This document shows positions 14,310-22,114 of a stretch of DNA of 22,247 nt, one piece after another. The translations under genes were made by a program, and so were the position numbers. Below the pieces are notes generated by a model. The model made no database searches. It was given only the letters and a program-made list of their open reading frames with translations, and had not been told where the DNA came from. How positions within the stretch are numbered: the first letter of the stretch is position 1; each line of letters starts with the position of its first letter. Source of the stretch: Anaerolineaceae bacterium UBA4781 (GTDB taxonomy: Bacteria; Chloroflexota; Anaerolineae; Anaerolineales; Anaerolineaceae); assembly GCA_002403105.1 (NCBI GenBank), contig DHHD01000066.1, positions 1-22,247 on the forward strand, read 5' to 3'.

Positions 14310-14983
14310 TATGGTTTCATTGAGTAATCTAAAATTATTACCTGGGTATCTTCTGGAAGATCGGTAATACTGCTTATTTTATAACTCTCCTGTGTTCCAA
14401 TCTCAGAGAGACCCATCTCTTTCAAAAATTTTGAAATGGGGTCAAGTTTTTCTTTCGAATGGGTTGTTGCATAATGCATGGGAATAACAATATTTGGTTC
14501 AAGCAAACTGATCACTTCGGAAGCTTTACTTGCATTGAGACTGTTCCCATCCCCCACCGGTACCAGGGCAATATGTACCGGTCCCAACGATTCCACTTCT
14601 GCTTGTGTAGGAACCTGGACCATATTTCCTAAATGGGCAATGGTGATGCCACCATAATCAATTGTATAGAGTGTATTATCTACACTTGTTCCATTATTCC
14701 CATTTTCATCACCGGTCTTCTTTATCTTGCGAGTTGTACTGAGGCCGGTGATAAAAACACTCCCGATTTCATATTCTCCCGGTCCTGTAATGAGGTATGG
14801 ATTCCCTTTCACGCATTTGGTGCAATTATGCCCCGGGGAATCATGGCTGACCGTTGTAATTTCAGCTTTTAATCGAAGCGGGTTATATCCTACTACTTCA
14901 TTATCATATGGATCACATACAACAGTAGCTTTACCCCGTTCAGTAATGCGAAAGCAAGAATGTCCATACCAAACAATTTCCAT
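14309..14983 (-). CDS. MBL-fold protein (UlaG/UPF0173-like) with a degraded metal site
   Basis: The 224-residue protein matches the Lactamase_B_3 branch from end to end: MEIVWYGHSCFRI at the start, VVCDPYD, GPGEYEIG, IAHLGN and VIPMHY. The usual HxHxDH motif reads His47-Asp-Ser49-Pro-Gly51-His52, so the second histidine and the aspartate are missing. The bridging aspartate of HLGD is Asn120. His117 and His170 remain. Two-metal catalysis as in UlaG therefore looks impaired, and the protein may bind a ligand or use one metal. GGAGG lies six bases before the ATG. It is the first gene of a minus-strand run with the coupled 103-residue protein and perhaps mutY. Confidence 0.85.
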   Translation of the reverse strand: MEIVWYGHSCFRITERGKATVVCDPYDNEVVGYNPLRLKAEITTVSHDSPGHNCTKCVKGNPYLITGPGEYEIGSVFITGLSTTRKIKKTGDENGNNGTSVDNTLYTIDYGGITIAHLGNMVQVPTQAEVESLGPVHIALVPVGDGNSLNASKASEVISLLEPNIVIPMHYATTHSKEKLDPISKFLKEMGLSEIGTQESYKISSITDLPEDTQVIILDYSMKP

Positions 14984-15005
14984 AACACCTCCAAGGTCTT
15001 TTTTG

Positions 15006-15011
15006 ATTATA
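15006..15011 (-). promoter_or_regulatory. -10 box for the MBL-fold gene
   Basis: TATAAT on the minus strand lies 22 bases before the ATG, with the GGAGG ribosome site between. The -35 region is poor. On the other strand the overlapping TATACT (15008-15013) could serve the divergent 120-residue gene. Confidence 0.4.
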
Positions 15012-15069
15012 CTTTAGATATATCGCGTTCTTTAAAAGTAATGGAAATTTTAAAATTTTTGAGGTACTC

Positions 15070-15432
15070 ATGCAAAAAAGAACCCATACCAAGCGAATAT
15101 TTCAAATTCATGAACCGCTTATGCCTGTTGTCGAAGAATGGGCAAAACAATTTGGATTCATAATTGAGGTCGAGGAGAATAAAATTCTCTGTGAAAAGGG
15201 AATAGGGATGATGACATCCCCTGTTCAGGTTATTCTGGAGGAAATCGACGGAAATGTAAAATTTGAAGCATTTCTTAAAGTGGATGCCATTACGATGTTT
15301 GCATCACTGTTCATGGCACCTGATGAAATGCACCTTGAATCAGGTGATGGACAGCTTTCCATGGAAAGAAAATTCGGACGTGATAAGGTAAATAAATTGC
15401 TTGAAAAACTTGGGCAACCACTGATCGAATAA
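15070..15432 (+). CDS. Hypothetical protein, lone plus-strand gene
   Basis: This 120-residue protein is not recognised. It is soluble, mixed alpha/beta and acidic in the middle (VILEEIDGNVKFEAFLKVD), with one cysteine. GAGG lies five bases before the ATG at 15070. It is the only plus-strand gene between 12188 and 20061, set between the divergent MBL-fold gene and the convergent GAF/PP2C gene, whose stop is 11 bases away. I see no terminator between them. Good ribosome site, normal codon use and no overlap with other genes argue that it is real. Confidence 0.68.
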   Translation: MQKRTHTKRIFQIHEPLMPVVEEWAKQFGFIIEVEENKILCEKGIGMMTSPVQVILEEIDGNVKFEAFLKVDAITMFASLFMAPDEMHLESGDGQLSMERKFGRDKVNKLLEKLGQPLIE

Positions 15433-15443
15433 AGAAAATTTAA

Positions 15444-18400
15444 TTATCCATTGCGATGTAAGGCAATGATTGTCAAATCATCGGTCGGTGGGAAACCCTT
15501 TTGGAAGATGAGGATGTTTTTATCCAACGCATCCAGGAGATCATTCATATTCATAATAGTGCTTTCAAATAAGAATTTTTCGAAGCGGTTCATCCCGTAC
15601 AATTTACCATCTGGTGATTGCGCTTCTGTAACCCCGTCAGTGTAAAGAATGAGTGTTTCCTTGTTGGCAATTTTCAATGTTCTATTTTCAATTTTAAGAT
15701 CCTCAGAAACACCCAAAGGCATTCCACCCTTTTCAAGGAGTACAACTTGATCTGATCCCTTATTGATCAAGATAGGTTGGTTATGCCCCGCATTTGTATA
15801 TTCAAAAACACCCGTCTTTTGATCAAGAATCCCATAAAATGTAGTGATAAAAAGACCCTGTGGGGAGCTCTCTACAAGTAGCCGATTCACTTTTAGAAGA
15901 GCTTGCGCTGGGTTGAGCTCCTCTTTCGCTGTTGCGTGGATCAACGTTCGTGTAACCGTCATATAAAGCGCCGCCGGGATCCCTTTATCTGAAACATCTG
16001 CAATAACAAAGCCCAGCCTCCCATCAGGCAGTTTAATGAAATCATAGAAGTCACCACCCACCTGTCGGGCAGGTCTCCAGCGTACGCCAATTTCCCAACC
16101 CTCAGGTTGAGGAATGATCTCTGGCAAGAAGGCTTTTTGAATATCACGTGCCAGTTGGAACTCTTTCTGAAGTCGTTCCCGACCGACCATTTCTTCTTTC
16201 AGGTGTTCATTCTGAAAAGCGAGTGTCAACTGCTGCGCCACACCATTGAGAATATCCACTCGTTTTTCTCGATATTCAAATTGATCGCGTGAATCGGTCA
16301 CCAGCATCACACCATAGAATTCTTCGCGGTCCCTCAAGGGATAGAGAAATTGAACATCTTTTTCAATTTCAAGAACCTCTTCTCGATCCTCCAACATCTT
16401 GAATTCCTTCTGCAAAAACCAGGAATTTGGATTTAAATTCTCAACGGTAAGGTAAACAGGAATTTTCTCGTTAATTAATTTCTTTAAAGGTTCATAATCT
16501 TGAGGTGCGACATATTCACTAAAATTTTCCAGTTCCTTTTGCCATTTGCCATTAAATGAATTGGAGATTCTAAAAATATTCCTGTTTTTATCCCAGATCA
16601 AGAACATCACACAATCGACTCCAACCAAGAAGGGCAAAATATTAACAATATTTTCCAGGGTTTCATTGATCCCTGCTGAACTAACCACCGCTTCAGCTAC
16701 CTGCAATAAAACCGCAGTTACGTAAGCTTCGGTTTGTTCAGTACGTTTTAAATTGAGATTTTCCAGTGCAACTGCCGATTGTCGAGCAACAGCAGAAAGC
16801 ACTTCGCGCTGTTTTGCTCCTGACCCACCCAAAAAATCATAATCGGCTGCTCCTTCATCCATTTCGACAAAAATAGCGCCCAATACTTTATCCTGAGTCT
16901 TGACTGGAATGGCAAGCCATTCTCCATCTTCTCCACCCACAATAGAAACTGATTGGTACTCAGCAGGTTGTTCACCCAGCATTCGTGAAAAAGTTAGAAT
17001 TCCATCGAATGTATCCGGGTAAGCTCGGTATGCTTTTTCTTCCTTGTCATCAATTCCGATGCTCGCGACTGGAGTGAATTGCCCACTATGGTCTCTTTGA
17101 AACATCAAGGTTTTCTTGACGCCCACCACAAATTGAATGAGCCTGGCAATCGTTGAGAAAAGTTCTTCGCTTGTCTCAACATGTTCGGTTGCTTCACTGA
17201 CCAGCAGCAATGTAGTAGCCATTAATGCTTGTTCCTGTGATGCAGAGAACAAACCAAGATTTTGAATTGCAACAGACGTATATCCGGCAAACGCTTTTAG
17301 AATTGCGCGCGCCTCTTCGCCATAGCGATTTGGATTTTCATAGACAATTTCGATAGCACCCAATTTTTGATTTGCATTGATGATGGGAGCTATAATAACG
17401 GAATAATTTCTCTTTAATCGTAAAAATTTTCCCAACGGCTCTGTTTCGGTGTAACCATATCTAATAAGCGGTTCACCCTGCTCAATAGCATATTTAACGA
17501 ACTCCAGGTCTTCATCCAGTATTGAAGAACTCAGTTCATCTTTATCAACCCCAATTGAATCCACCACACTCAATTCAGTGGAATTGGAGAGATGCCAGAT
17601 CACGCCGGCGGTGCAGGGAAGATTCTGACTGGCAATTTTTAGAACCGATTTGTAGATTTCTTCCAACGAATAATCACGTGAGAAAATATTGGCGATTTCG
17701 TGAAAACTTTCTGCGACTTTACGTCGCCAGCGTTCAGAGCGATAAATGAAGGCGTTCTGCAGTGCGATTGCAATGCCATCTGAAAGTGTGCGAAATAGAT
17801 CCATATCTTTTTCGGAAAAGTCATCTCGAAATGGGTTTTGAATATCAAGTACTCCCAATACATTGCCTGAGTAGATAATTGGGATTGCTAGTTCGGAGCG
17901 TGGATCATGTGGAGGGAGATCGGTGGGTAGATAGAGATCATCATCCAAAACATCTGCTGAAAGATAGGGCTTCTTCTTGCGCGCTACAAACGCCACAATT
18001 CCCTTTTCGCTTTCCAGATCAAACCACAATCCGCTGGCCTTTAATGCTTCGATATTTTTACCAGTCCCCGTTCTGAAGACAACACGGTTCATTACCCTGT
18101 CTATGGTAAAGATATGGACGTAAGGGAAATTAAATTTTTGGCTGATGATAGTGACGATCTCATCCAAAAGCTTATCAAGATCAAGAATTGAAGAAAGAGC
18201 ACGGGTAATCTCTGAAACAACCTGCACCCTGTCGCTCTGCGTTTGCACATTTTGCAGCAAGCGGGCATTTTGCACTGCGCCGGCAATTGCATCAGCCAGA
18301 ACCTGAAGTACAAGGAGATCATTTTGATGAAAGCCATTAGTAAAATTGCTCTGTACATCTAGCACACCAATGACCTGTTTCTCGGCGATTAGTGGAAAAC

Positions 18401-19211
18401 ATACTTCCGCTCTGGTATCGGGCAATCCACTCACAGCATGAAATGACTTGTCTGATCGTACATCGCTGCTGAGCACTTCTTTCTTTTTTGCAGCACAACT
18501 TCCGATCAAACCTTTTCCTATTGGAATACCATTAACAAAGATATCTTTAAAATCGCGATCGCGGGAAATATCTTTACCAGAACTGGCTTGATAAATTAGC
18601 TTCTCTTTTTTTTCGTCCAACATGTAAATAGCGACAAAATAATAATGAAAGGTTTCAGCCACCAGATCGGTAACATATCTGAATATTTTGAGATTGTCAT
18701 GCTGTTGAATGATTTTTGCCGAAACTGAACGCACAAGGTCAAGTTGTTTATTTCTCCATTCCTTAATGCGCATTTGGTGTGTGTGAAATAAACCAATTGA
18801 AACTTGTTGTGCGAAAGCTGTAAGTTTCTTTTTTTTACCGGCGATTTTAGCTACGGATAGACCGGAAATTTCAATAACTCCAATTTTGCGTTCATGAAAG
18901 GATAAAGGTAGAGCGATAGAAAGAGTTTCGTCGTTCTGTTTTTTCACAATCTCATGACTGGCAAGTGCTTTTTTCATTAATAAGGAACACAAATCCGTCT
19001 TGAAAATGGTTGAACCAGTTTCATCAGGAAGGGGGAGGAAAGAATTATCCAGCCAGATGAGGACCTTTGCTTGTAGCCTGGTGGAAAGGTACCGCTTTAT
19101 CAGTAATACTTGGTCTTGAAGATTCGATTCATCCAGCAGTTTCCCGCCAAAGTCCAGGATATCTTGCCACTCCCAAGATTCCTCAGGTACGGGAGGAGTT
19201 GTCAACAACAT
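15444..19211 (-). CDS. Multi-GAF PP2C/SpoIIE-type serine phosphatase
   Basis: The 1255-residue cytoplasmic protein has about six GAF or GAF-like modules. The first is degenerate (about 25-150); the others lie near 160-320, 325-490, 495-660, 665-825 and 830-1000. A short coiled coil (EEMVGRERLQKEFQLARDIQKAFLP) leads into a PP2C domain at about 1025-1253. Metal-binding acidic motifs are intact: GGDFYDFI, IADVSDKG, LYTDGVTEA and TDDLTI. Such RsbU/SpoIIE enzymes dephosphorylate STAS antagonists. The GAF array probably senses small ligands, but the signals are unknown, and no membrane segment is seen. The ATG overlaps the RsbW-like gene by ten bases. AAGGAG is only two bases before this ATG, so TTG at codon 2 or 3 may be the true start. 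Confidence 0.93.
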   Translation of the reverse strand: MLLTTPPVPEESWEWQDILDFGGKLLDESNLQDQVLLIKRYLSTRLQAKVLIWLDNSFLPLPDETGSTIFKTDLCSLLMKKALASHEIVKKQNDETLSIALPLSFHERKIGVIEISGLSVAKIAGKKKKLTAFAQQVSIGLFHTHQMRIKEWRNKQLDLVRSVSAKIIQQHDNLKIFRYVTDLVAETFHYYFVAIYMLDEKKEKLIYQASSGKDISRDRDFKDIFVNGIPIGKGLIGSCAAKKKEVLSSDVRSDKSFHAVSGLPDTRAEVCFPLIAEKQVIGVLDVQSNFTNGFHQNDLLVLQVLADAIAGAVQNARLLQNVQTQSDRVQVVSEITRALSSILDLDKLLDEIVTIISQKFNFPYVHIFTIDRVMNRVVFRTGTGKNIEALKASGLWFDLESEKGIVAFVARKKKPYLSADVLDDDLYLPTDLPPHDPRSELAIPIIYSGNVLGVLDIQNPFRDDFSEKDMDLFRTLSDGIAIALQNAFIYRSERWRRKVAESFHEIANIFSRDYSLEEIYKSVLKIASQNLPCTAGVIWHLSNSTELSVVDSIGVDKDELSSSILDEDLEFVKYAIEQGEPLIRYGYTETEPLGKFLRLKRNYSVIIAPIINANQKLGAIEIVYENPNRYGEEARAILKAFAGYTSVAIQNLGLFSASQEQALMATTLLLVSEATEHVETSEELFSTIARLIQFVVGVKKTLMFQRDHSGQFTPVASIGIDDKEEKAYRAYPDTFDGILTFSRMLGEQPAEYQSVSIVGGEDGEWLAIPVKTQDKVLGAIFVEMDEGAADYDFLGGSGAKQREVLSAVARQSAVALENLNLKRTEQTEAYVTAVLLQVAEAVVSSAGINETLENIVNILPFLVGVDCVMFLIWDKNRNIFRISNSFNGKWQKELENFSEYVAPQDYEPLKKLINEKIPVYLTVENLNPNSWFLQKEFKMLEDREEVLEIEKDVQFLYPLRDREEFYGVMLVTDSRDQFEYREKRVDILNGVAQQLTLAFQNEHLKEEMVGRERLQKEFQLARDIQKAFLPEIIPQPEGWEIGVRWRPARQVGGDFYDFIKLPDGRLGFVIADVSDKGIPAALYMTVTRTLIHATAKEELNPAQALLKVNRLLVESSPQGLFITTFYGILDQKTGVFEYTNAGHNQPILINKGSDQVVLLEKGGMPLGVSEDLKIENRTLKIANKETLILYTDGVTEAQSPDGKLYGMNRFEKFLFESTIMNMNDLLDALDKNILIFQKGFPPTDDLTIIALHRNG

Positions 19212-19621
19212 TTCTCCTTGATTTTTTCCATAGTGAGGATGTTTCCACCATCACCGTTGAATGTAAAATTAACGTTATCCATCAGCTTTTGCATAAAATA
19301 CAAACCCAGCCCACGGGGTTTTCGCGAACATGGATCGGATGAAACATCCGGCGGAGCGATCAGGTCAGGGTCGAAAGCTTTTCCATGATCGTGAAGAACA
19401 ATGCGAATTCCATTATCAATAATTTCAAAAGAGCACTCAATGACACCAATGTCTTCCCCACCATAAGCGTGGTCAATGATGTTTGCGGCCGCTTCATCAA
19501 CAGCCATCTGCACATCATAAACCGCATCCTCGTCCAGCCCTGCTGCACGAGCTGCCCGGGCAAAAAAGTCCCGAATCTTTTCCAGATTTCTGAAATTCGC
19601 CGGAAATACTTCTAACTGCAT
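19202..19621 (-). CDS. RsbW/SpoIIAB-type anti-sigma factor serine kinase
   Basis: The 139-residue protein is a small GHKL ATPase. The N box DEAAANIIDHAYGG carries Glu43 (general base) and Asn47 (Mg). The G1 box is HDHGKAFDP (Asp78, Gly80) and the G2 box is RGLGLYFMQKLMD (103-115). Family members bind a sigma factor or other target and phosphorylate a STAS antagonist. The gene lies nine bases after the STAS gene and overlaps the phosphatase gene by ten bases, so all three are co-translated in a fixed order. No strong ribosome site is evident, which fits coupling to the STAS gene. No sigma gene is adjacent, so the binding target is unknown. Confidence 0.92.
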   Translation of the reverse strand: MQLEVFPANFRNLEKIRDFFARAARAAGLDEDAVYDVQMAVDEAAANIIDHAYGGEDIGVIECSFEIIDNGIRIVLHDHGKAFDPDLIAPPDVSSDPCSRKPRGLGLYFMQKLMDNVNFTFNGDGGNILTMEKIKEKCC

Positions 19622-19630
19622 ACCAAATGT

Positions 19631-19966
19631 CTAGAAGCTCCCGACGGCTTCAGCAGCGGAATCGAACACTTTGTAGTAAGGAATGAATCCAGCCAAATCA
19701 AGCGCCTCGTAAATTCTCTTGGGAACTCCTGCCAGGTACACTTCTCCGCGGTTGAAGCGTTTGCATTTCTTCTGTGCAGTGACCATAACCCATAAGCCAG
19801 CGCTGGAAATGAACTCCACATTGCTCATATCAAAAACAATATGGAACTCCCCTCCTTCAGTGGTCTCATTGAAAACATCCGCTAATTGGGGTGCGGTTGA
19901 ACTATCGATTCGTCCATTCACTTCCAACAAAATACATCGTTTCAGGGGAGTAGTTTTTATTTCCAT
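19631..19966 (-). CDS. STAS-domain anti-sigma factor antagonist (RsbV/SpoIIAA type)
   Basis: The single-domain STAS protein (111 residues from the chosen start) contains GRIDSSTAPQL and FDMSNVEFISSAGLWVMV. By alignment with SpoIIAA (Ser58), the phosphorylated serine should be Ser55. The usual aspartate before it is serine here, a common variant in multi-domain bacteria. Dephosphorylated, such proteins bind the kinase and release its target. A longer reading starts at 19981 (five more residues) but has no ribosome site. GGAGG lies five bases before the ATG at 19966, so I take that start. It is the first gene of the partner-switch operon. Confidence 0.9.
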   Translation of the reverse strand: MEIKTTPLKRCILLEVNGRIDSSTAPQLADVFNETTEGGEFHIVFDMSNVEFISSAGLWVMVTAQKKCKRFNRGEVYLAGVPKRIYEALDLAGFIPYYKVFDSAAEAVGSF

Positions 19967-20005
19967 CCGTTCCTCCAGCATTTATAACAAAGTGATTATT
20001 TAAAA

Positions 20006-20011
20006 ATTATA
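20006..20011 (-). promoter_or_regulatory. -10 box for the partner-switch operon
   Basis: TATAAT on the minus strand would start transcription about 33 bases before the STAS start. No consensus -35 box lies at 17 bases, and the region is AT-rich, so chance is possible. Confidence 0.4.
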
Positions 20012-20061
20012 TCATTCCTAATATGAGTTATATTGTATAGGAACGCGTAAGGGTAAACAAG

Positions 20062-21579
20062 ATGAAAAAGACAATCAACATCATACTTTTAATCTGTTTT
20101 TTCATATTCCTCGCCAGTGCAGTTGTGAATTTAAAAGGCAGCCAAAATGCCCATATGCTTTCGCTGTTATCCGCAGATGAAAGCATCCAGTATCCATACT
20201 TGACCCACATGCTCAATGGAGACAGCAGTTTTTTGGAAACACTAAAAAACTTTGTCGCTTACCAGCATTATTTTTATGGATATCCTTTTTACCTGTTTTC
20301 TGCGGTTTCCATTTTACCTGTACGATTGATCACCGGTGCAGCTTTTGCCGAGCAGGTGCAGGTTAACCTGTTCCTGCTCCGTCAGATCGTCAGTGTACTT
20401 CCGATGCTGCTGACGGTTGTGCTGCTGATATACCTGCAAACCAGTTTCCAAGATACTTTGAAGAGTGTTTTTCTATTATTAATTTTGGTGACCATTCCGG
20501 CAGTGACACGTAATAACCTGTGGTTCTGGCACCCAGATGCATTAGCTTTGCTTGGAATTGTGGCGGCAATTTATTTCCTAAACAAAGACCAATTTCATTT
20601 TGGAAAATCCTTCATCCATGCAGCTATCGCCTGTGGTTTTTCTGCTGGTACAAAAGTGATTGGCGCTTTCTTCTTTCTTGCAGTGCTGGTTTATCTCGGA
20701 CTAGCAATAAAACAGAAAGTTCTGCCTTTTCGTGAAATCATTAAAAAGGCGGGCGTTTTTCTGCTTGTTTTTCTACTTGTGTTTTTAATCACCAACCCGC
20801 TGCTCCTCATCCCGCAAACACGCGCACAAATCCTTAAAATTCAAGCACAACAAAATTATTTCGTGCGTGAGGGATGGACGGACGAGGATATTTATCAAAC
20901 TGGTCTTTCAGCATGGCTGCCCTATTTCGAAGAATGGTATGCCAACGCGTTCATCCTGCTATTCTTACTCGCTTCAGTTCTGTATGGAATTCTACATGGA
21001 AAACAGCGCTTGATGAATACACTGCTGCTGGCATGGCTGCTGCCCTATTTCATTTATTTGATCTTTTTTGTGGCAGTAAAGCCCTTTCATTATCCACTGC
21101 CGGTTATGATCCCGCTATTCTCCGCAGCATTGAATTTTTTTTCCGATACTCCCAAAACTAAGAGCCGTACAATCTATCTACCTATTCGCATCGCAGCAAT
21201 TGGATTATTGGTTTTTTTGTTCATCACAAACAGTCTTTCTTCATGGAAAGTATACCAAGAATATTATGAAAAAGAAAAATTATTGTTGGCATGTAATTCA
21301 GAACCGGAAAATTTATTAGATGGCAGTACCATCACTGCATCAGCGGGTAGCTGGTATCGGATAGAAGAGTTTGATCTCAGGGGCGATCAAAAAAGCCATT
21401 CTTTTTCTGTTGTGCAAGGACCGATTCAGGTCAGCGCAACGAAAGAAAGTGGAAGCCAAATATGGGCATGCCGCGATGAGGAACATGCTTACTTTTCAGC
21501 CTCACGTCTGGCTGAATATTTCAAGAAAAGCCACCCGGCTTATACGATTATCGGTCCTTATGGTCAGGAAATTGAATAA
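20062..21579 (+). CDS. Integral membrane GT-C (family 39-like) glycosyltransferase
   Basis: The 505-residue protein has an N-terminal helix (about 7-24) followed by an acidic pair Asp39-Glu40 in the first outer loop, as in the GT-C fold. About ten further membrane helices follow, to roughly residue 395. A soluble C-terminal part of some 100 residues completes it. Such enzymes move a sugar from a polyprenyl-phosphate carrier to a protein or lipid at the outer face of the membrane; donor and acceptor are not predictable here. AAGGG lies eight bases before the ATG. It is a single gene, divergent from the partner-switch operon and followed by the tRNA cluster. It could also be an uncharacterised polytopic protein with only a distant link to GT39. 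Confidence 0.75.
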   Translation: MKKTINIILLICFFIFLASAVVNLKGSQNAHMLSLLSADESIQYPYLTHMLNGDSSFLETLKNFVAYQHYFYGYPFYLFSAVSILPVRLITGAAFAEQVQVNLFLLRQIVSVLPMLLTVVLLIYLQTSFQDTLKSVFLLLILVTIPAVTRNNLWFWHPDALALLGIVAAIYFLNKDQFHFGKSFIHAAIACGFSAGTKVIGAFFFLAVLVYLGLAIKQKVLPFREIIKKAGVFLLVFLLVFLITNPLLLIPQTRAQILKIQAQQNYFVREGWTDEDIYQTGLSAWLPYFEEWYANAFILLFLLASVLYGILHGKQRLMNTLLLAWLLPYFIYLIFFVAVKPFHYPLPVMIPLFSAALNFFSDTPKTKSRTIYLPIRIAAIGLLVFLFITNSLSSWKVYQEYYEKEKLLLACNSEPENLLDGSTITASAGSWYRIEEFDLRGDQKSHSFSVVQGPIQVSATKESGSQIWACRDEEHAYFSASRLAEYFKKSHPAYTIIGPYGQEIE

Positions 21580-21648
21580 TTTTCCTCATCTCTGGAGTAA
21601 TTTCCATTTAACTCTCCAAAGTTTTCAGCTTGTGGTAAAATCCAGTCC

Positions 21649-21677
21649 TTGCCTGGTGTTTTGGGTTTTGGTATAAT
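21649..21677 (+). promoter_or_regulatory. Promoter of the tRNA-tuf cluster
   Basis: TTGCCT (21649-21654), a 17-base spacer and a perfect TATAAT (21672-21677). The start would be near 21684, about 33 bases before the first tRNA. It likely drives all three tRNAs and tuf. Confidence 0.7.
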
Positions 21678-21716
21678 TCGAAGGCTGTACCTTAATAACA
21701 ACTAATATTTTCGATT

Positions 21717-21789
21717 GCCGACGTAGCTCAAACGGCAGAGCAACCGCCTTGTAAGTGGTAGGTTACGGGTTCGATTCCCGTCGTCGGCT
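21717..21789 (+). tRNA. tRNA-Thr (anticodon TGT)
   Basis: A full cloverleaf of 73 bases: acceptor GCCGACG with CGTCGGC, D arm GCTC/GAGC, anticodon loop CTTGTAA reading TGT, and T loop TTCGATT. The discriminator is T and CCA is not encoded. First gene of the cluster. Confidence 0.95.
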
Positions 21790-21801
21790 CAGTTGACCGC
21801 T

Positions 21802-21842
21802 CACAAGTGAGTCAGATCCAACAAAAGAACTGCTCACTTGTG
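21802..21842 (+). repeat. Perfect inverted repeat in the Thr-Tyr tRNA spacer
   Basis: CACAAGTGAG (21802-21811) and CTCACTTGTG (21833-21842) form a perfect ten-base stem with a 21-base loop. No T-run follows, so termination is unlikely. A double-stranded cleavage site that helps separate the tRNAs is plausible. The left arm can also fold on itself (CTCAC-AA-GTGAG). Confidence 0.6.
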
Positions 21843-21864
21843 TTCAGGCAACGCAATCGAATAT

Positions 21865-21947
21865 GGGCGGTTACCCAAGTGGCCAAAGGGGACTGACTGT
21901 AAATCAGTTGGCAGACGCCTTCGGAGGTTCGAATCCTTCACCGCCCA
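21865..21947 (+). tRNA. tRNA-Tyr (anticodon GTA)
   Basis: A class II tRNA of 83 bases: acceptor GGGCGGT with ACCGCCC, anticodon stem ACTGA/TCAGT around loop CTGTAAA reading GTA, a long variable arm, T loop TTCGAAT, and discriminator A. CCA is not fully encoded (the genome continues CAGG). Confidence 0.95.
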
Positions 21948-21949
21948 CA

Positions 21950-21961
21950 GGTCTTAAGACC
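21950..21961. repeat. 12-base palindrome after tRNA-Tyr
   Basis: GGTCTTAAGACC is a perfect palindrome, followed by a small GCCG-TCTTT-CGGC hairpin (21966-21978). They fill the 43-base spacer where E. coli carries tRNA-Gly. No tRNA remnant is recognisable. Confidence 0.45.
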
Positions 21962-21990
21962 AAAAGCCGTCTTTCGGCAAAGCACGGCAA

Positions 21991-22063
21991 GCCCTCATAG
22001 CTCAGTTGGTAGAGCACGTTCTTGGTAAGAACGGGGTCATGGGTTCAAATCCCATTGAGGGCT
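21991..22063 (+). tRNA. tRNA-Thr (anticodon GGT)
   Basis: A full cloverleaf of 73 bases: acceptor GCCCTCA with TGAGGGC, D arm GCTC/GAGC, anticodon stem CGTTC/GAACG around loop TTGGTAA reading GGT, T loop TTCAAAT and discriminator T. CCA is not encoded. tuf begins 51 bases downstream. Confidence 0.95.
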
Positions 22064-22114
22064 CAGACTGCCGGGGAAGTAAAAAAAGTAATTATTATTT
22101 GATAGGAGAAGAAA

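Noticed and set aside
21593..21625. Terminator after the GT-C glycosyltransferase gene
   Set aside because: TGGAG/CTCCA is only a five-base stem with a 16-base loop and a short TTTT that starts several bases later; too weak to call.
21948..21990. Remnant of a tRNA-Gly gene between tRNA-Tyr and tRNA-Thr
   Set aside because: The spacer is 43 bases, is filled by a palindrome and hairpin, and has no T-arm or anticodon stem resembling a tRNA.
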